NCBI GenBank assembly: GCA_964441705.1
Contig: CAYTWF010000003.1
Coordinates: 1-64,000, forward strand
Direction: 5' to 3'
From: Eshraghiella sp964441705
GTDB taxonomy: Bacteria; Bacillota; Clostridia; Lachnospirales; Lachnospiraceae
Length of the DNA: 64,000 bases
Shown: positions 43,533 to 52,660 of the stretch, piece by piece
Layout: each line of letters opens with the position of its first letter
How positions within the stretch are numbered: the first letter of the stretch is position 1
Translations under genes and position numbers: made by a program
The notes under the pieces: generated by a model
What the model was told of the DNA's origin: nothing
Database searches by the model: none
What the model saw: the letters and a program-made list of their open reading frames with translations, nothing else

Positions 43533-44357
43533 TTACTGTACCTTGGCGGCAGCCGCAAGCTTGTCTGCATCCTGACCGATTTCCTGAATCATTGAGTACA
43601 TCTCCTCCACACTTGCAGCCTGTGTTGTTGAGATATCTGCAACACCGTTAATATCTGAGGTAATGCTGATAAGGTTATCTGTCATTGAATTAAGCAGGCT
43701 TCCAATATCCTTAGCCGACTCGCCACTCATTTTGGCAAGCTTGCCCATCTCCTTAGCTACTACTGCAAAGCCTCTGCCTGCTTCTCCCGCTCTGGCAGCC
43801 TCAATTGCCGCATTAAGCGCAAGCATATCTGAATGCTTGGAATTAGCTCTGATTCCATTAACAATGGATGCGGTATTATCTACAAGGTCATTAAGGCGAA
43901 GGGAATTTTCCCTAATCTGGTCCAGGCTTGCAGCAAGATGCTCCGCTGCATTGGCAATTTCATTAGTATTTTTCACTGTGCTGTCCAGGTTATGATTAAG
44001 GTTATTGGCTGCAGCTTCTACCACTACACTGCTCTCTATGGACAGGGCTGAGCTCATTACGCCTACCACCTTACCATCCTCAAATATTGGTGTTACATTC
44101 CCCTTAACAGTTACACCATATACCTGTCTGGGAAGAATTCCTCCGTTGCCAACACCTGTATTAATAACATTAATAAGCATATCATGAGCCGGTTTACTAA
44201 TGTCCAGATAATCCCCTACCTGTATATCCATTCTAAAGGTTTTACCATACCACACTCCAATAGTCTTTTCCCGGTCACACAGACATATCTGAACGTCCAG
44301 GTCAAGAGCATCCTTAATTATTGGAATTGCAATTATTAATGCATCCAGTACACTCAT
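43533..44357 (-). CDS. Soluble methyl-accepting chemotaxis-type protein
   Basis: 274 residues without a membrane segment. Residues about 1-115 form a small PAS/Cache-like sensor (ICLCDREKTIGVWYGKTF, VTVKGNVTPIFEDGKVVGVMSSA). The rest is an MCP signalling helix with the CheA/CheW contact tip (LNAAIEAARAGEAGRGFAVVA). The signalling hairpin is short, and I see few methylation-site patterns. It would sense a cytoplasmic signal and feed the flagellar chemotaxis kinase. It lies downstream of the sugar-sensing GGDEF gene and the glycosidases. Confidence 0.85.
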   Translation of the reverse strand: MSVLDALIIAIPIIKDALDLDVQICLCDREKTIGVWYGKTFRMDIQVGDYLDISKPAHDMLINVINTGVGNGGILPRQVYGVTVKGNVTPIFEDGKVVGVMSSALSIESSVVVEAAANNLNHNLDSTVKNTNEIANAAEHLAASLDQIRENSLRLNDLVDNTASIVNGIRANSKHSDMLALNAAIEAARAGEAGRGFAVVAKEMGKLAKMSGESAKDIGSLLNSMTDNLISITSDINGVADISTTQAASVEEMYSMIQEIGQDADKLAAAAKVQ

Positions 44358-44381
44358 ATTCTTCCTCCATTTGCTAAAAAA

Positions 44382-44798
44382 TTAATTATTTTTTATGCCA
44401 TTTGTGATAATTGTATCTGCAACTAAATCTGTTATATCCTTTCCAATTTTATACCACCTGCCATCTGGTGCAGTTACAATTTTGCCATAACAATATAACT
44501 TGTACTGTGTTGTATCTGTATATACAGTAATACACAGCCCACCATCTACACCAAAGTTCTTACCGCTGTATATAGCCCTTTCATCCAAAAATAATTTCAT
44601 GACTACATCAATGCTCTCTCTGTCTGTTAAATAATAACCATTATCATTGGGATAATATTCTATTCCAACAATACTCTTTTGAAATTCCTCCGAAAAAGCC
44701 TTATGATACCTTTTATCTGCAGTAATACTCATCACTGTGGCAACAATAATGATTATGAGAGACATAGTTACAGCACTAATAATTATCTTTTTCTTCAA
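44382..44798 (-). CDS. Hypothetical membrane-anchored protein, TTG start
   Basis: 138 residues starting at TTG 44798, with GAGG seven bases upstream; that site overlaps the stop of the preceding gene. One N-terminal helix (about 4-24, IIISAVTMSLIIIIVATVMS), then a small extracytoplasmic domain (ADKRYHKAF to LVADTIITNG). No family recognised. The TTG start and the buried ribosome site imply translational coupling to the GGDEF gene. No Cys lipobox. Confidence 0.6.
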   Translation of the reverse strand: MKKKIIISAVTMSLIIIIVATVMSITADKRYHKAFSEEFQKSIVGIEYYPNDNGYYLTDRESIDVVMKLFLDERAIYSGKNFGVDGGLCITVYTDTTQYKLYCYGKIVTAPDGRWYKIGKDITDLVADTIITNGIKNN

Positions 44799-44802
44799 TG
44801 CC

Positions 44803-46677
44803 TCACCTCGCGTGTTTTATTTTGTACATTTCCTTATCCGCATTATCAATAAGCTGCTCCAGGCAAAAATCCTCATTTACCCAGGCGGTATATGCACCTG
44901 CGCTTATACTCATTGGATACGGCTTCCTGCTGTCATCATGGGTCTTCGCCATCTGTGTGTTAACAGCTGCGATTATTTCCTGCGCCATGGTTTCTGATGC
45001 CATAGGAGCCAGTATTACGAATTCATCACCGCCATAACGCATAACAATTCCATTATCGGGGCAGCTTTCCATGCAGCAGTCAGCCACTGATTTAATGTAA
45101 AAATCCCCTTCCTCATGTCCATAATTATCATTGACATGCTTAAGCTTATCAGTATCGATAAAGATAAGAAGTATTTTTTGTTCCATGGTCTCGCAGTATT
45201 TTTTTACCTCATCTGCCTTGATAAAAAATCCAGCCCTGTTAAGAACGCCCGTCATGGTGTCATAGGTCCACATTCTGTCCAGATATGCAATCATATTTTT
45301 CATAATTGTATGCCTGTGAATATTTTCAAGAGAATTACCAATATTCATTATCCATGACTCAAACTGCAGGGTTTCAAATGGCAGGTCGGAATTACCAACA
45401 ATGCAATAGCCAATACAGTGCAGCCGGAAATGTATTGGAACAACCACATACATTGTATTGCCATGGCTGTTAAAATGCCGTGGAATCAGCTGCTCCCTGT
45501 TAATTGTCTCCGGAGCTTGAAAGCAGCCGTTCTCATAAGCAATTGCAGCCCTGATTCTGTCTGAATAATCTGTGCGGTAAGAGGAGTCATACTTATATCT
45601 GCCGTTACGGCACACAACCTCGCCATCCTCAGCTTCGTCGCACAGGCATAGATAAAAATACGGAAATCCCATTTCCCTTACATATATTTTCAGCTTGTCT
45701 ACAAATGCCTTAATTGAATCCACCTCGTTAAGGTCAGCAGTCATAAGATTAATCATCTCTGCCATTCGGCGGTTACTGTATTTTTCATTGGACAGCTGCA
45801 TCTTCAGCTCATTATCATCATATTCCTTTTGCTCTACACAGCCGCAGCTGTTGGAATATATGTGTTTTACAGGAAAAGAGGTATCTACAGGCTGCCTGTC
45901 CTGATATGTGCACAGTGCTTTGCAGGCTTCATAGCCAACAATATACATAGGCTTCTCAATTGAGGTAATACGCACCAGATTGAACTTGGCTTCATAGGAA
46001 TTGTCAAAGCCTGTTACTACAACATCCTCTGGTACACGTATGTTATTCTCAAGAAGCACATCCATTACTCCTGATGCCATAAAATCATTGGCACATATTA
46101 TACCGTCTGGAAGCTGGTTTTTAAGGTGGTTCTCCATTATTTTTTTGCCACTGTCTGTCCAGAAATCTCCATATTCAATGGAATAGCTGATGTCTGTGGT
46201 TTTTCTAAGTTCTCTGACACATTTTAAGAATCCGGCGGCTCTGGCTACACTTTCATGGTTGGCCTTGGGTCCTGATATGTATAAAAGCTTATGCCTGTTA
46301 TGAACCCTAATGACATGCTCTGTCATTTTGTACAAGGCATCCTCATTATCTACTCTATAGCAGACTGCTCCGTCAACAGGTGTATCTATGGCAATTGACG
46401 GAATACCGGCTTTTTTAATAAGCTCTCCAATTGCTACTACCACCTGTTCATTCTGAATTGTGTCAGGTGCTACAATAATGCCATCATAATCATGTATATC
46501 CGGCAGACTGTATATCTGAAATTCGCCTCTGTTATGGTCACTGACAGAATATATGTCTCCACCACAGGTGAATACAAATACATCGCAGCCATTGGACAGC
46601 GCATAATCCTTTATCCCATATATAAGAGACTTCTGGCTGTCATATATTATTCCTCCTGCAAATACTGCTATTTTCAT
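44803..46677 (-). CDS. Sugar-binding (LacI/PBP-type) sensor fused to a diguanylate cyclase
   Basis: 624 residues from ATG 46677, with CAGGAGGG just upstream. Residues 1-285 are a type I periplasmic-binding fold like that of LacI regulators (DGIIVAPDTIQNEQ, DGIICANDFMASGVMDVLLE, DVVVTGFDNSYEAKF), but with no helix-turn-helix and no signal peptide, so it is cytoplasmic. A coiled linker and a GAF-like region (about 320-460) follow. The GGDEF domain is C-terminal with intact YGGDEFVILA. It should make c-di-GMP when a sugar-like ligand binds. It directly follows the GH78 gene, so the ligand may be a product of that enzyme. Confidence 0.87.
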   Translation of the reverse strand: MKIAVFAGGIIYDSQKSLIYGIKDYALSNGCDVFVFTCGGDIYSVSDHNRGEFQIYSLPDIHDYDGIIVAPDTIQNEQVVVAIGELIKKAGIPSIAIDTPVDGAVCYRVDNEDALYKMTEHVIRVHNRHKLLYISGPKANHESVARAAGFLKCVRELRKTTDISYSIEYGDFWTDSGKKIMENHLKNQLPDGIICANDFMASGVMDVLLENNIRVPEDVVVTGFDNSYEAKFNLVRITSIEKPMYIVGYEACKALCTYQDRQPVDTSFPVKHIYSNSCGCVEQKEYDDNELKMQLSNEKYSNRRMAEMINLMTADLNEVDSIKAFVDKLKIYVREMGFPYFYLCLCDEAEDGEVVCRNGRYKYDSSYRTDYSDRIRAAIAYENGCFQAPETINREQLIPRHFNSHGNTMYVVVPIHFRLHCIGYCIVGNSDLPFETLQFESWIMNIGNSLENIHRHTIMKNMIAYLDRMWTYDTMTGVLNRAGFFIKADEVKKYCETMEQKILLIFIDTDKLKHVNDNYGHEEGDFYIKSVADCCMESCPDNGIVMRYGGDEFVILAPMASETMAQEIIAAVNTQMAKTHDDSRKPYPMSISAGAYTAWVNEDFCLEQLIDNADKEMYKIKHAR

Positions 46678-46697
46678 AGAACCCTCCTGCACATTAT

Positions 46698-49226
46698 CTA
46701 TGCAATATATACGTACCTGCCTGCCGTCAGTGTATGTACTGAGCCATCAGGCAGCTCCAGCTTAACCCTTCCCTGAAACGGAATCACTATATCATATAAT
46801 ACTTTATTATTAGTCTGGTATTCCCAGCTCACACTTACTTTTCCATACGGACTTATATATGAGGAATTAACATTGGCAATCTGTGCATCAGGCATTGGTC
46901 TGATAATAAGCTCTCCGTCCTCCTGCCAGGTGTAACCGCACATATACTCATACATCCAGCCTACAATACAGCCATAGGCATAATGATTCAGGCTGTTCAT
47001 GCCATTGCTGCTGATATTCCCGTTATCATCAAGAGAATTCCATCTCTCCCAGATTGACGTGGCGCCAAGATTAACCTCGTGAATCCAGCCAGGATACTCC
47101 TCATTAAGAAGCAATCCATATGCCATATCATTAAGCCCCATTCCAGACAGGGCACTGCACAGCACACTTGTTCCAACAAAACCTGTGCTAAGGTGTCCAT
47201 TATACTCCTGAAAGGCTTTTTTCATTCCATTAACAAGCACCTGCTTATGTCTGTCATCATATAGACCAAAGTGAATAGCCAGTGCATATGCTGTCTGTGT
47301 CTTTTCGGTTGTCAGCTCTCCATTATTATCAAAATATTCCTTAATAAAGGCTTCCTTAATGTGAGCAGCAAGTCTTGTAAGACAGCTATAGTCACATTCA
47401 AAGCCCAGCTCTTTAGCGGCTTTGGCACACAAGGTTGTTGAATAATAAAAATATGCTGATGCAATAAAGCCCTGGTCAGTCCTGCCAATAGGATTATTAA
47501 TATTACCGTTATCAAGCGCCAGCCAGTCACCAAGATGTCTGTCATTCTGCCACAGATATGGCTTTTCATTAATCCTTACTCTGTCCTCAATGAATCTTAC
47601 CCAGTCACGCATTACAGGATAGAATTCCTTAAGCAGCTTTTTATCCCTTGTGTGAAGGTACATTTCCCAGCTTACTATTGTTGCTGCATCTCCCCATACA
47701 CAGGCTCCTGCTGTTACCAGAAAAGGATTAATTCCCTCATATGGTGTTACCTTTGGAAGGGGTACAAAAAATGGTACTGCTCCGTGAAGCTTCTCCTGCT
47801 CAAGGTGGAGGTTACGCATGTAATTAACAAGAAAGGCTGTGCAGTCCATCTGGTAGCTGGCTGTTCTTGCAAATACTGAAATATCCCCTGTCCAGCCCAT
47901 TCTCTCGTCCCTTTGCGGACAATCAAGTGGCATATCAATAAAATTACACTTCTGTGACCTTAGTGCATTGTCAATTAAGGTATTAACCTTTTCATTGGAG
48001 GTTACCAAAGTTCCTGCCGGCTCCAGCTGTGACATAATTCTTCTTGCTATGAACATATCTGGTGTTACTTTATCAAGTCCTGTTACCTTAATATATCTGA
48101 AGCCATAATATGTAAAATGAGGTCTTATATATTCTCCATCACTCACACCCTTATAGACAAATTCTGCTTTGGCGGTTCTTAAATTATCATTGTAAAAGCA
48201 GCCATTCTGTAAAAGCTCACTATATTGAAGTACAAAATCGGCTTTGGTATCCTTTGGCAGCAGCACCTCAACCCAGCCTGTAACAGCTTCTCCAAAGTCA
48301 ATTACCATCTCGCCTGCCGGTGTGGTAATTATTGTTTTCACAGGAATACTCTCTGTAATGGTTAACGGCACATTACTTCTTCCTGCCAGCTCCCTGCTTC
48401 CTGACACAATTGCTGTCTTAAGTGCCTTCCCTGGTGCTGTTGTATCAATTCGTTCTCCATCATATATTCCGTTCTCATATATTGAGGACTCCTCTGCCTG
48501 CCAGCTGTCATCAGTATATATATTTTCCTCTGTTCCATCCTCATATTGCAGCTGCAGCCAGGCAATAAGCTTAAGCTCATCTCCATAGAGATTGGTATAT
48601 CCACCTTCAAATACGAATCGGCCCTTGTACCAGCCATTGCCAAGAATAAAGCTTATCTGATTACTGCCGCTTTTAAGCTCCTGTGTAACATCATAGGTCT
48701 GATACTGGTTTAACAAATCATAGGAATAATATCCAGGCATAAGATATTCACTGCCTGTTTTTTGACCATTAATGCTACACTCATAAAGTCCGTAGCCGCA
48801 GCACCTTATTACAGCACGACGCAGTCCTTTGCCAACCTCTATATTCTTATAAATTCTTGGCATTGCCTGAGTATCGCCCACAGCTCTAATCCAGTCCGCC
48901 TTCCATTCTCCAGCAACAGGAGTCTCAAACCAGGCAGTGTCACTGGTACATTCCTCATTAATATCAGTTCTTATTGTAACCCTCCAGTAGTATCTTCTAT
49001 CAGGCTTAAGGTTATATTCCGGCTCAAAATACGGATGACCCAGATTGGGCAGCTTTCCAGTATCAAATAATACATTGTCAAATTGTTCATCCTTTGCAAT
49101 TACAATTCTGGTATACTGGTCCGTTGTGCCCTCTGTATCCTCCACTGTCCATGAGAAATGCAGCCCGTTAAGCACATAGCCCATTGGATTAGTCATATGA
49201 TTAGTCTGTAAATGTTGTATTCTCAT
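46698..49226 (-). CDS. Alpha-L-rhamnosidase, GH78
   Basis: 842 residues. N-terminal beta-sandwiches (FSWTVEDTEGTTDQYTR; GEWKADWIRAV) as in the bacterial rhamnosidase N-domain; an (alpha/alpha)6 catalytic barrel with the family's acid cluster DCPQRDERMGWTGD (about 445), followed by DWLALDNG; and a C-terminal beta domain. No signal peptide, so it acts in the cytoplasm on imported oligosaccharides. It removes terminal alpha-L-rhamnose from plant glycosides or pectin fragments. Placed between GH3 and the sugar-sensing GGDEF gene. Confidence 0.93.
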   Translation of the reverse strand: MRIQHLQTNHMTNPMGYVLNGLHFSWTVEDTEGTTDQYTRIVIAKDEQFDNVLFDTGKLPNLGHPYFEPEYNLKPDRRYYWRVTIRTDINEECTSDTAWFETPVAGEWKADWIRAVGDTQAMPRIYKNIEVGKGLRRAVIRCCGYGLYECSINGQKTGSEYLMPGYYSYDLLNQYQTYDVTQELKSGSNQISFILGNGWYKGRFVFEGGYTNLYGDELKLIAWLQLQYEDGTEENIYTDDSWQAEESSIYENGIYDGERIDTTAPGKALKTAIVSGSRELAGRSNVPLTITESIPVKTIITTPAGEMVIDFGEAVTGWVEVLLPKDTKADFVLQYSELLQNGCFYNDNLRTAKAEFVYKGVSDGEYIRPHFTYYGFRYIKVTGLDKVTPDMFIARRIMSQLEPAGTLVTSNEKVNTLIDNALRSQKCNFIDMPLDCPQRDERMGWTGDISVFARTASYQMDCTAFLVNYMRNLHLEQEKLHGAVPFFVPLPKVTPYEGINPFLVTAGACVWGDAATIVSWEMYLHTRDKKLLKEFYPVMRDWVRFIEDRVRINEKPYLWQNDRHLGDWLALDNGNINNPIGRTDQGFIASAYFYYSTTLCAKAAKELGFECDYSCLTRLAAHIKEAFIKEYFDNNGELTTEKTQTAYALAIHFGLYDDRHKQVLVNGMKKAFQEYNGHLSTGFVGTSVLCSALSGMGLNDMAYGLLLNEEYPGWIHEVNLGATSIWERWNSLDDNGNISSNGMNSLNHYAYGCIVGWMYEYMCGYTWQEDGELIIRPMPDAQIANVNSSYISPYGKVSVSWEYQTNNKVLYDIVIPFQGRVKLELPDGSVHTLTAGRYVYIA

Positions 49227-49238
49227 GGTATTTTCCCC

Positions 49239-50924
49239 TTAAAATCGTAATTCTCTTCTTCCGCAGAATGGGTCTACAGGGCTTTCACCCTTAAATCTTC
49301 CATTGCCGCACAGCTTTTCTATCATAGTCTCTATCACATAATTGTTATTGGAATAGCAGTTAATATAGGTCTGAATCATAGGCACGTCAAACAGGTGATA
49401 TGGATTTGCAAGGCTTACGAACAGCGTTGGAACCTCTTTAACGAACCATGGAACATTATTACCCTGTCCGAAAAAGGTGTACCATTCAAGTCTGTTGGTA
49501 GTCTTGTTGCTTTCATTTTCCACATTGCCTATGTACAGCACCAGGTCATATTTGTTCTTAAGCATGGTAACATTGTCTATTCCCTTGGCAAAATCCTCTT
49601 TTTCATACAGGGTTACGTCAAAGCCTTTATTTTCAAGACCTGTCTTAACTGCTGCAGTTACTCTTTCGTTGGATTTGGCATTACCAAGAATCTCAAGCAG
49701 AACCCTTTTAGTCTTATCCGGTGATATAGGCAAAATATTCTGAGTATCCTTTACAAGTGTTATGGACTGGTCAGCCAGCTCATATGCCCAATCAACATGC
49801 TTTTTACATTTAAGTACAGAAAGTGCCTCCCTGCCCGGAACCAGCTCATTCTTTTTCTTCTTGATGTGAAGCTTAAGAGAGGCCTTGGCTGCCAGAATAT
49901 TCTTAACTGCCTCGTTAAGTCTGGCTTCTGAGAGAAGACCATCCCGATAGCCCTCCATCATATACTGGTAATCCTCGTTAAGGTCTCTGTTAAAAAGAAT
50001 CATGTCGCAGCCGCTTTCTATGGCAAAAGGTATTGCTTTGCTTCGTTCCATTGCACAGGTAAAGCCAACCATTGGAGTTGCATCTGTTACGATAAGTCCA
50101 TTAAATCCCAGCTTACCGCGCAGAAGCTTTAATAAAAGCTCAGGTGACAGTGATGCAGGCATAAGCTTTCCAGCCATTGAAGGGTTAAAGTGTGTCTGAT
50201 ATGCGGGCATGGCAATATGTCCCACCATTACACTTAATGCACCCTCGTCAATCAGGCTTTTATATACGTGTCCATAGGTTTTGTCCCACTCCTCCATTGA
50301 GAGAGAATTAACAGAGGTAAGTATGTGCTGGTCACGCTCATCAACGCCATCGCCAGGAAAGTGCTTAATGGCTACTGCGACATGCTCTTCATTGGCGCCC
50401 CGCATGTATTCCTTTGCGAAGCTGATTATTTTCTCAGGATTATTGCCATAGGTTCTCACATTGGTAATTGGATTTCTGAAATTATTATCTATATCTACTA
50501 CCGGTGCAAAGGACCAGTTGATTCCCAGTGCTGCTGCCTCACTGCAGCATATTTTACCAAGTCTGTAGGCATACTTGGGATTGCCTGCTGCCGCTACCTC
50601 CATCTGCTTGCCGTAAGGTGTTCCGTCAATCGCTGCGCCGTCGCCTCCTGCCTCAAGATTAGATGCTACGAGAAGAGGAATTTTGCTGTTATTCTGGGCA
50701 TATGCAAAGGTACTCTGCATTTCCTGTCCTATGCCATCGCGGAAGAAAAGACCTCCAATATTTTTGCCAAGTAATTCATTATTAAGATAATCAGGGTCTG
50801 TGGAATATCCAATAGGACAGAAAAGCTGTCCAATCTTCTCTTCCAGCGTCATTGCTTCAAATGTAGCCTCTACCCAGTCAATATCGCTTTTGGTAAGGCT
50901 GAATGGTCGTTTGTTATATTCCAT
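49239..50924 (-). CDS. Glycoside hydrolase family 3 (beta-glucosidase or NagZ-like)
   Basis: 561 residues. GH3 N-domain with KHFPGDGVDERDQH and nucleophile Asp in GLIVTDATPMVGF; a C-terminal domain (from about 375) of the GH3_C type. KHFPGDG-type loops with a nearby His are typical of the NagZ branch, so beta-N-acetylglucosaminidase activity is possible as well as beta-glucosidase. No signal peptide. The C-terminal tail (GRFKGESPVDPFCGRRELRF) is common in Lachnospiraceae members. It lies in the sugar operon beside GH78. Confidence 0.87.
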   Translation of the reverse strand: MEYNKRPFSLTKSDIDWVEATFEAMTLEEKIGQLFCPIGYSTDPDYLNNELLGKNIGGLFFRDGIGQEMQSTFAYAQNNSKIPLLVASNLEAGGDGAAIDGTPYGKQMEVAAAGNPKYAYRLGKICCSEAAALGINWSFAPVVDIDNNFRNPITNVRTYGNNPEKIISFAKEYMRGANEEHVAVAIKHFPGDGVDERDQHILTSVNSLSMEEWDKTYGHVYKSLIDEGALSVMVGHIAMPAYQTHFNPSMAGKLMPASLSPELLLKLLRGKLGFNGLIVTDATPMVGFTCAMERSKAIPFAIESGCDMILFNRDLNEDYQYMMEGYRDGLLSEARLNEAVKNILAAKASLKLHIKKKKNELVPGREALSVLKCKKHVDWAYELADQSITLVKDTQNILPISPDKTKRVLLEILGNAKSNERVTAAVKTGLENKGFDVTLYEKEDFAKGIDNVTMLKNKYDLVLYIGNVENESNKTTNRLEWYTFFGQGNNVPWFVKEVPTLFVSLANPYHLFDVPMIQTYINCYSNNNYVIETMIEKLCGNGRFKGESPVDPFCGRRELRF

Positions 50925-50942
50925 AATTTCCTCCGGTAATAT

Positions 50943-50974
50943 ATAAGGTCAAAGCTGTCTGGCTCTGACCTTAT
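50943..50974 (-). promoter_or_regulatory. Intercistronic hairpin between pgmB and GH3
   Basis: ATAAGGTCA and TGACCTTAT, 14 nt apart, with partial inner pairing. No T-run on the minus strand, so it is more likely an RNA processing or stability element than a terminator. Confidence 0.55.
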
Positions 50975-50977
50975 TGT

Positions 50978-51610
50978 TTAGATTTCAAGCAGGTTCTTAA
51001 AGCTGCTTAACGTATATGTTGCAAGTCCGCTTTGTGCTGCATCTGACAAGCCTGCGCTGTCAAAGCCTCCAAGCATGGCTGCCTCAATTCCTGCTCTTGC
51101 ATCCTCCACAACAAGACAGCTGTGTGGGTCCTCATGAATAAGCTGTGCTGCCTTAAGGAATACCTCAGGGTCAGGCTTGGACCTGATAATGTTGTTGCCA
51201 TCGCTTATTCCGTCAAAATAACCTTCAAGTCCAATTTGCTTAAGTATTGTTCTTGTATTCTTACTTGATGAACCGATTGCCAGCTTAAGTCCTCTGCGTC
51301 TAAGCTCATCAAGTGTATTCTTAACCTCATCTGTCAGGTCTTTTTCTGACATATTCTTCAGCAGTGCCCTGTATATATTGTTCTTTTCCTCGGTCATCTG
51401 CTCCTTTTCTGCTGCTGTATATTGAACCTGACTGCGTTCAAGTATTATTTCAAGACTTTCCATACGGCTTACGCCACGCAGTCTGTTATTGATTTCTCTG
51501 TCAAAATATATTCCCTTCTCGTCAGCTATGTGCTTCCATGCCTGATAATGATAGGCATCTGTGCAGCATATAACTCCATCCAGGTCAAAAATTACTGCTT
51601 TGTATTTCAT
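50978..51610 (-). CDS. pgmB: Beta-phosphoglucomutase-like HAD enzyme
   Basis: 210 residues from ATG 51610, overlapping the permease stop (TAATG). Motifs of beta-PGM: FDLDGVICCTDAYHYQAW (catalytic Asp8 and Asp10), cap motif RLRGVSRMESLEIIL, GSSSKNTRTIL and VEDARAGIEAA. Beta-PGM converts beta-glucose 1-phosphate to glucose 6-phosphate, usually after a phosphorylase; no phosphorylase is seen here, so another hexose phosphate or a phosphatase role remains possible. Confidence 0.88.
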   Translation of the reverse strand: MKYKAVIFDLDGVICCTDAYHYQAWKHIADEKGIYFDREINNRLRGVSRMESLEIILERSQVQYTAAEKEQMTEEKNNIYRALLKNMSEKDLTDEVKNTLDELRRRGLKLAIGSSSKNTRTILKQIGLEGYFDGISDGNNIIRSKPDPEVFLKAAQLIHEDPHSCLVVEDARAGIEAAMLGGFDSAGLSDAAQSGLATYTLSSFKNLLEI

Positions 51611-52590
51611 TATCTGCACCCCGTTCTTTTAAACAATCCCTTAAGCTTGCCTTCATTATTCAGATATATCAGGAACACAACCAGAATTACGGCTGTTGTA
51701 ATCTGCTGAATTGATGAATCTACATTAAGTCTTGCGTACATAAGAGAAATAAGTGCTGTTGTTACTGCTCCAAGCATATATCCCAGCTTATCGTTACAGA
51801 ATCTTCCAATAAATCCGCCAATAAACATTGGGAGGAAGGCTGTAAACATTACTCCAATTGAGCCAAAATTAAGTGCCATCTGGATATTGCCGGTGTTGGA
51901 TGCACTTATGAAGCCTACAAGTCCCATCAGCCCTCCGGCTATTGCATAGCATCCAATTGCATTAGGTATTTCTTTGATTCCGGTATTAACTGCTACCTTC
52001 TGTCCGCTCAAAAGAGCCTTGTAGTTATACCCAAATCTGGTGCGGTCAAATATTACATAGACCACCAAAAGACTTATTACTATTAAAATGAGATAATTAC
52101 GAACTCCCGGAAAGCTTGTAAGACCTATATTGGTTACAAAATTCACTCCGTAGCCCTTAGTTATTGTAAATGCCAGTCCTTCATAGAACAGTGCCACGCC
52201 AAGTGATACAATTATTGGCGGAAGCTTGACGATTATGTACACCAGTCCTGAGACTGTTCCAAGTACAATTCCTGACACAAGCGATATGGCAAGCATGGCG
52301 GCTGTCGGCAGTCCCATGTTAATGCATATCTGTGAACTGATTATTGATGATAAAAGTGCTATTGAACCTATGGAAAAATCAAATCTTCCTGAATTCAGGT
52401 TAATAGAAAGTGCAAATGTTGTAAGCATTACTGATGCAGTTGACCTTAAAAATGCAGCAACATTTCCCTCTGATTCAAACAGTCTGATGCCATTGGCAAA
52501 ACACAGTACAATCATAATAATCAATGTAACGACAGGAATTGTTCCTATTCCAAATATTCTGCTTACTAATGGTTTCTTTGTATTTTCCAT
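51610..52590 (-). CDS. Sugar ABC transporter permease (RbsC-like)
   Basis: 326 residues with about eight to ten helices of the RbsC/XylH family: SINLNSGRFDFSIGSIALLSS and the characteristic GLAFTITKGYGVNF and GGLMGLVGFISAS. One half of a heterodimeric channel with the permease at 53971-54930. Its stop overlaps pgmB. Confidence 0.9.
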   Translation of the reverse strand: MENTKKPLVSRIFGIGTIPVVTLIIMIVLCFANGIRLFESEGNVAAFLRSTASVMLTTFALSINLNSGRFDFSIGSIALLSSIISSQICINMGLPTAAMLAISLVSGIVLGTVSGLVYIIVKLPPIIVSLGVALFYEGLAFTITKGYGVNFVTNIGLTSFPGVRNYLILIVISLLVVYVIFDRTRFGYNYKALLSGQKVAVNTGIKEIPNAIGCYAIAGGLMGLVGFISASNTGNIQMALNFGSIGVMFTAFLPMFIGGFIGRFCNDKLGYMLGAVTTALISLMYARLNVDSSIQQITTAVILVVFLIYLNNEGKLKGLFKRTGCR

Positions 52591-52617
52591 ATTGTTAATT
52601 GCCTTTCATCCTGTATT

Positions 52618-52644
52618 GTGCCGGGCCGAAGACTGACCCGGCAC
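52618..52644 (-). promoter_or_regulatory. Hairpin after the substrate-binding protein gene
   Basis: GTGCCGGG and CCCGGCAC perfect 8-bp stem, 11-nt loop, 17 bp after the stop. With no T-run it is probably a 3' stabiliser that lets the binding protein be made in excess, as is common in ABC operons. Confidence 0.6.
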
Positions 52645-52660
52645 TGTTAACTGTAATTAT

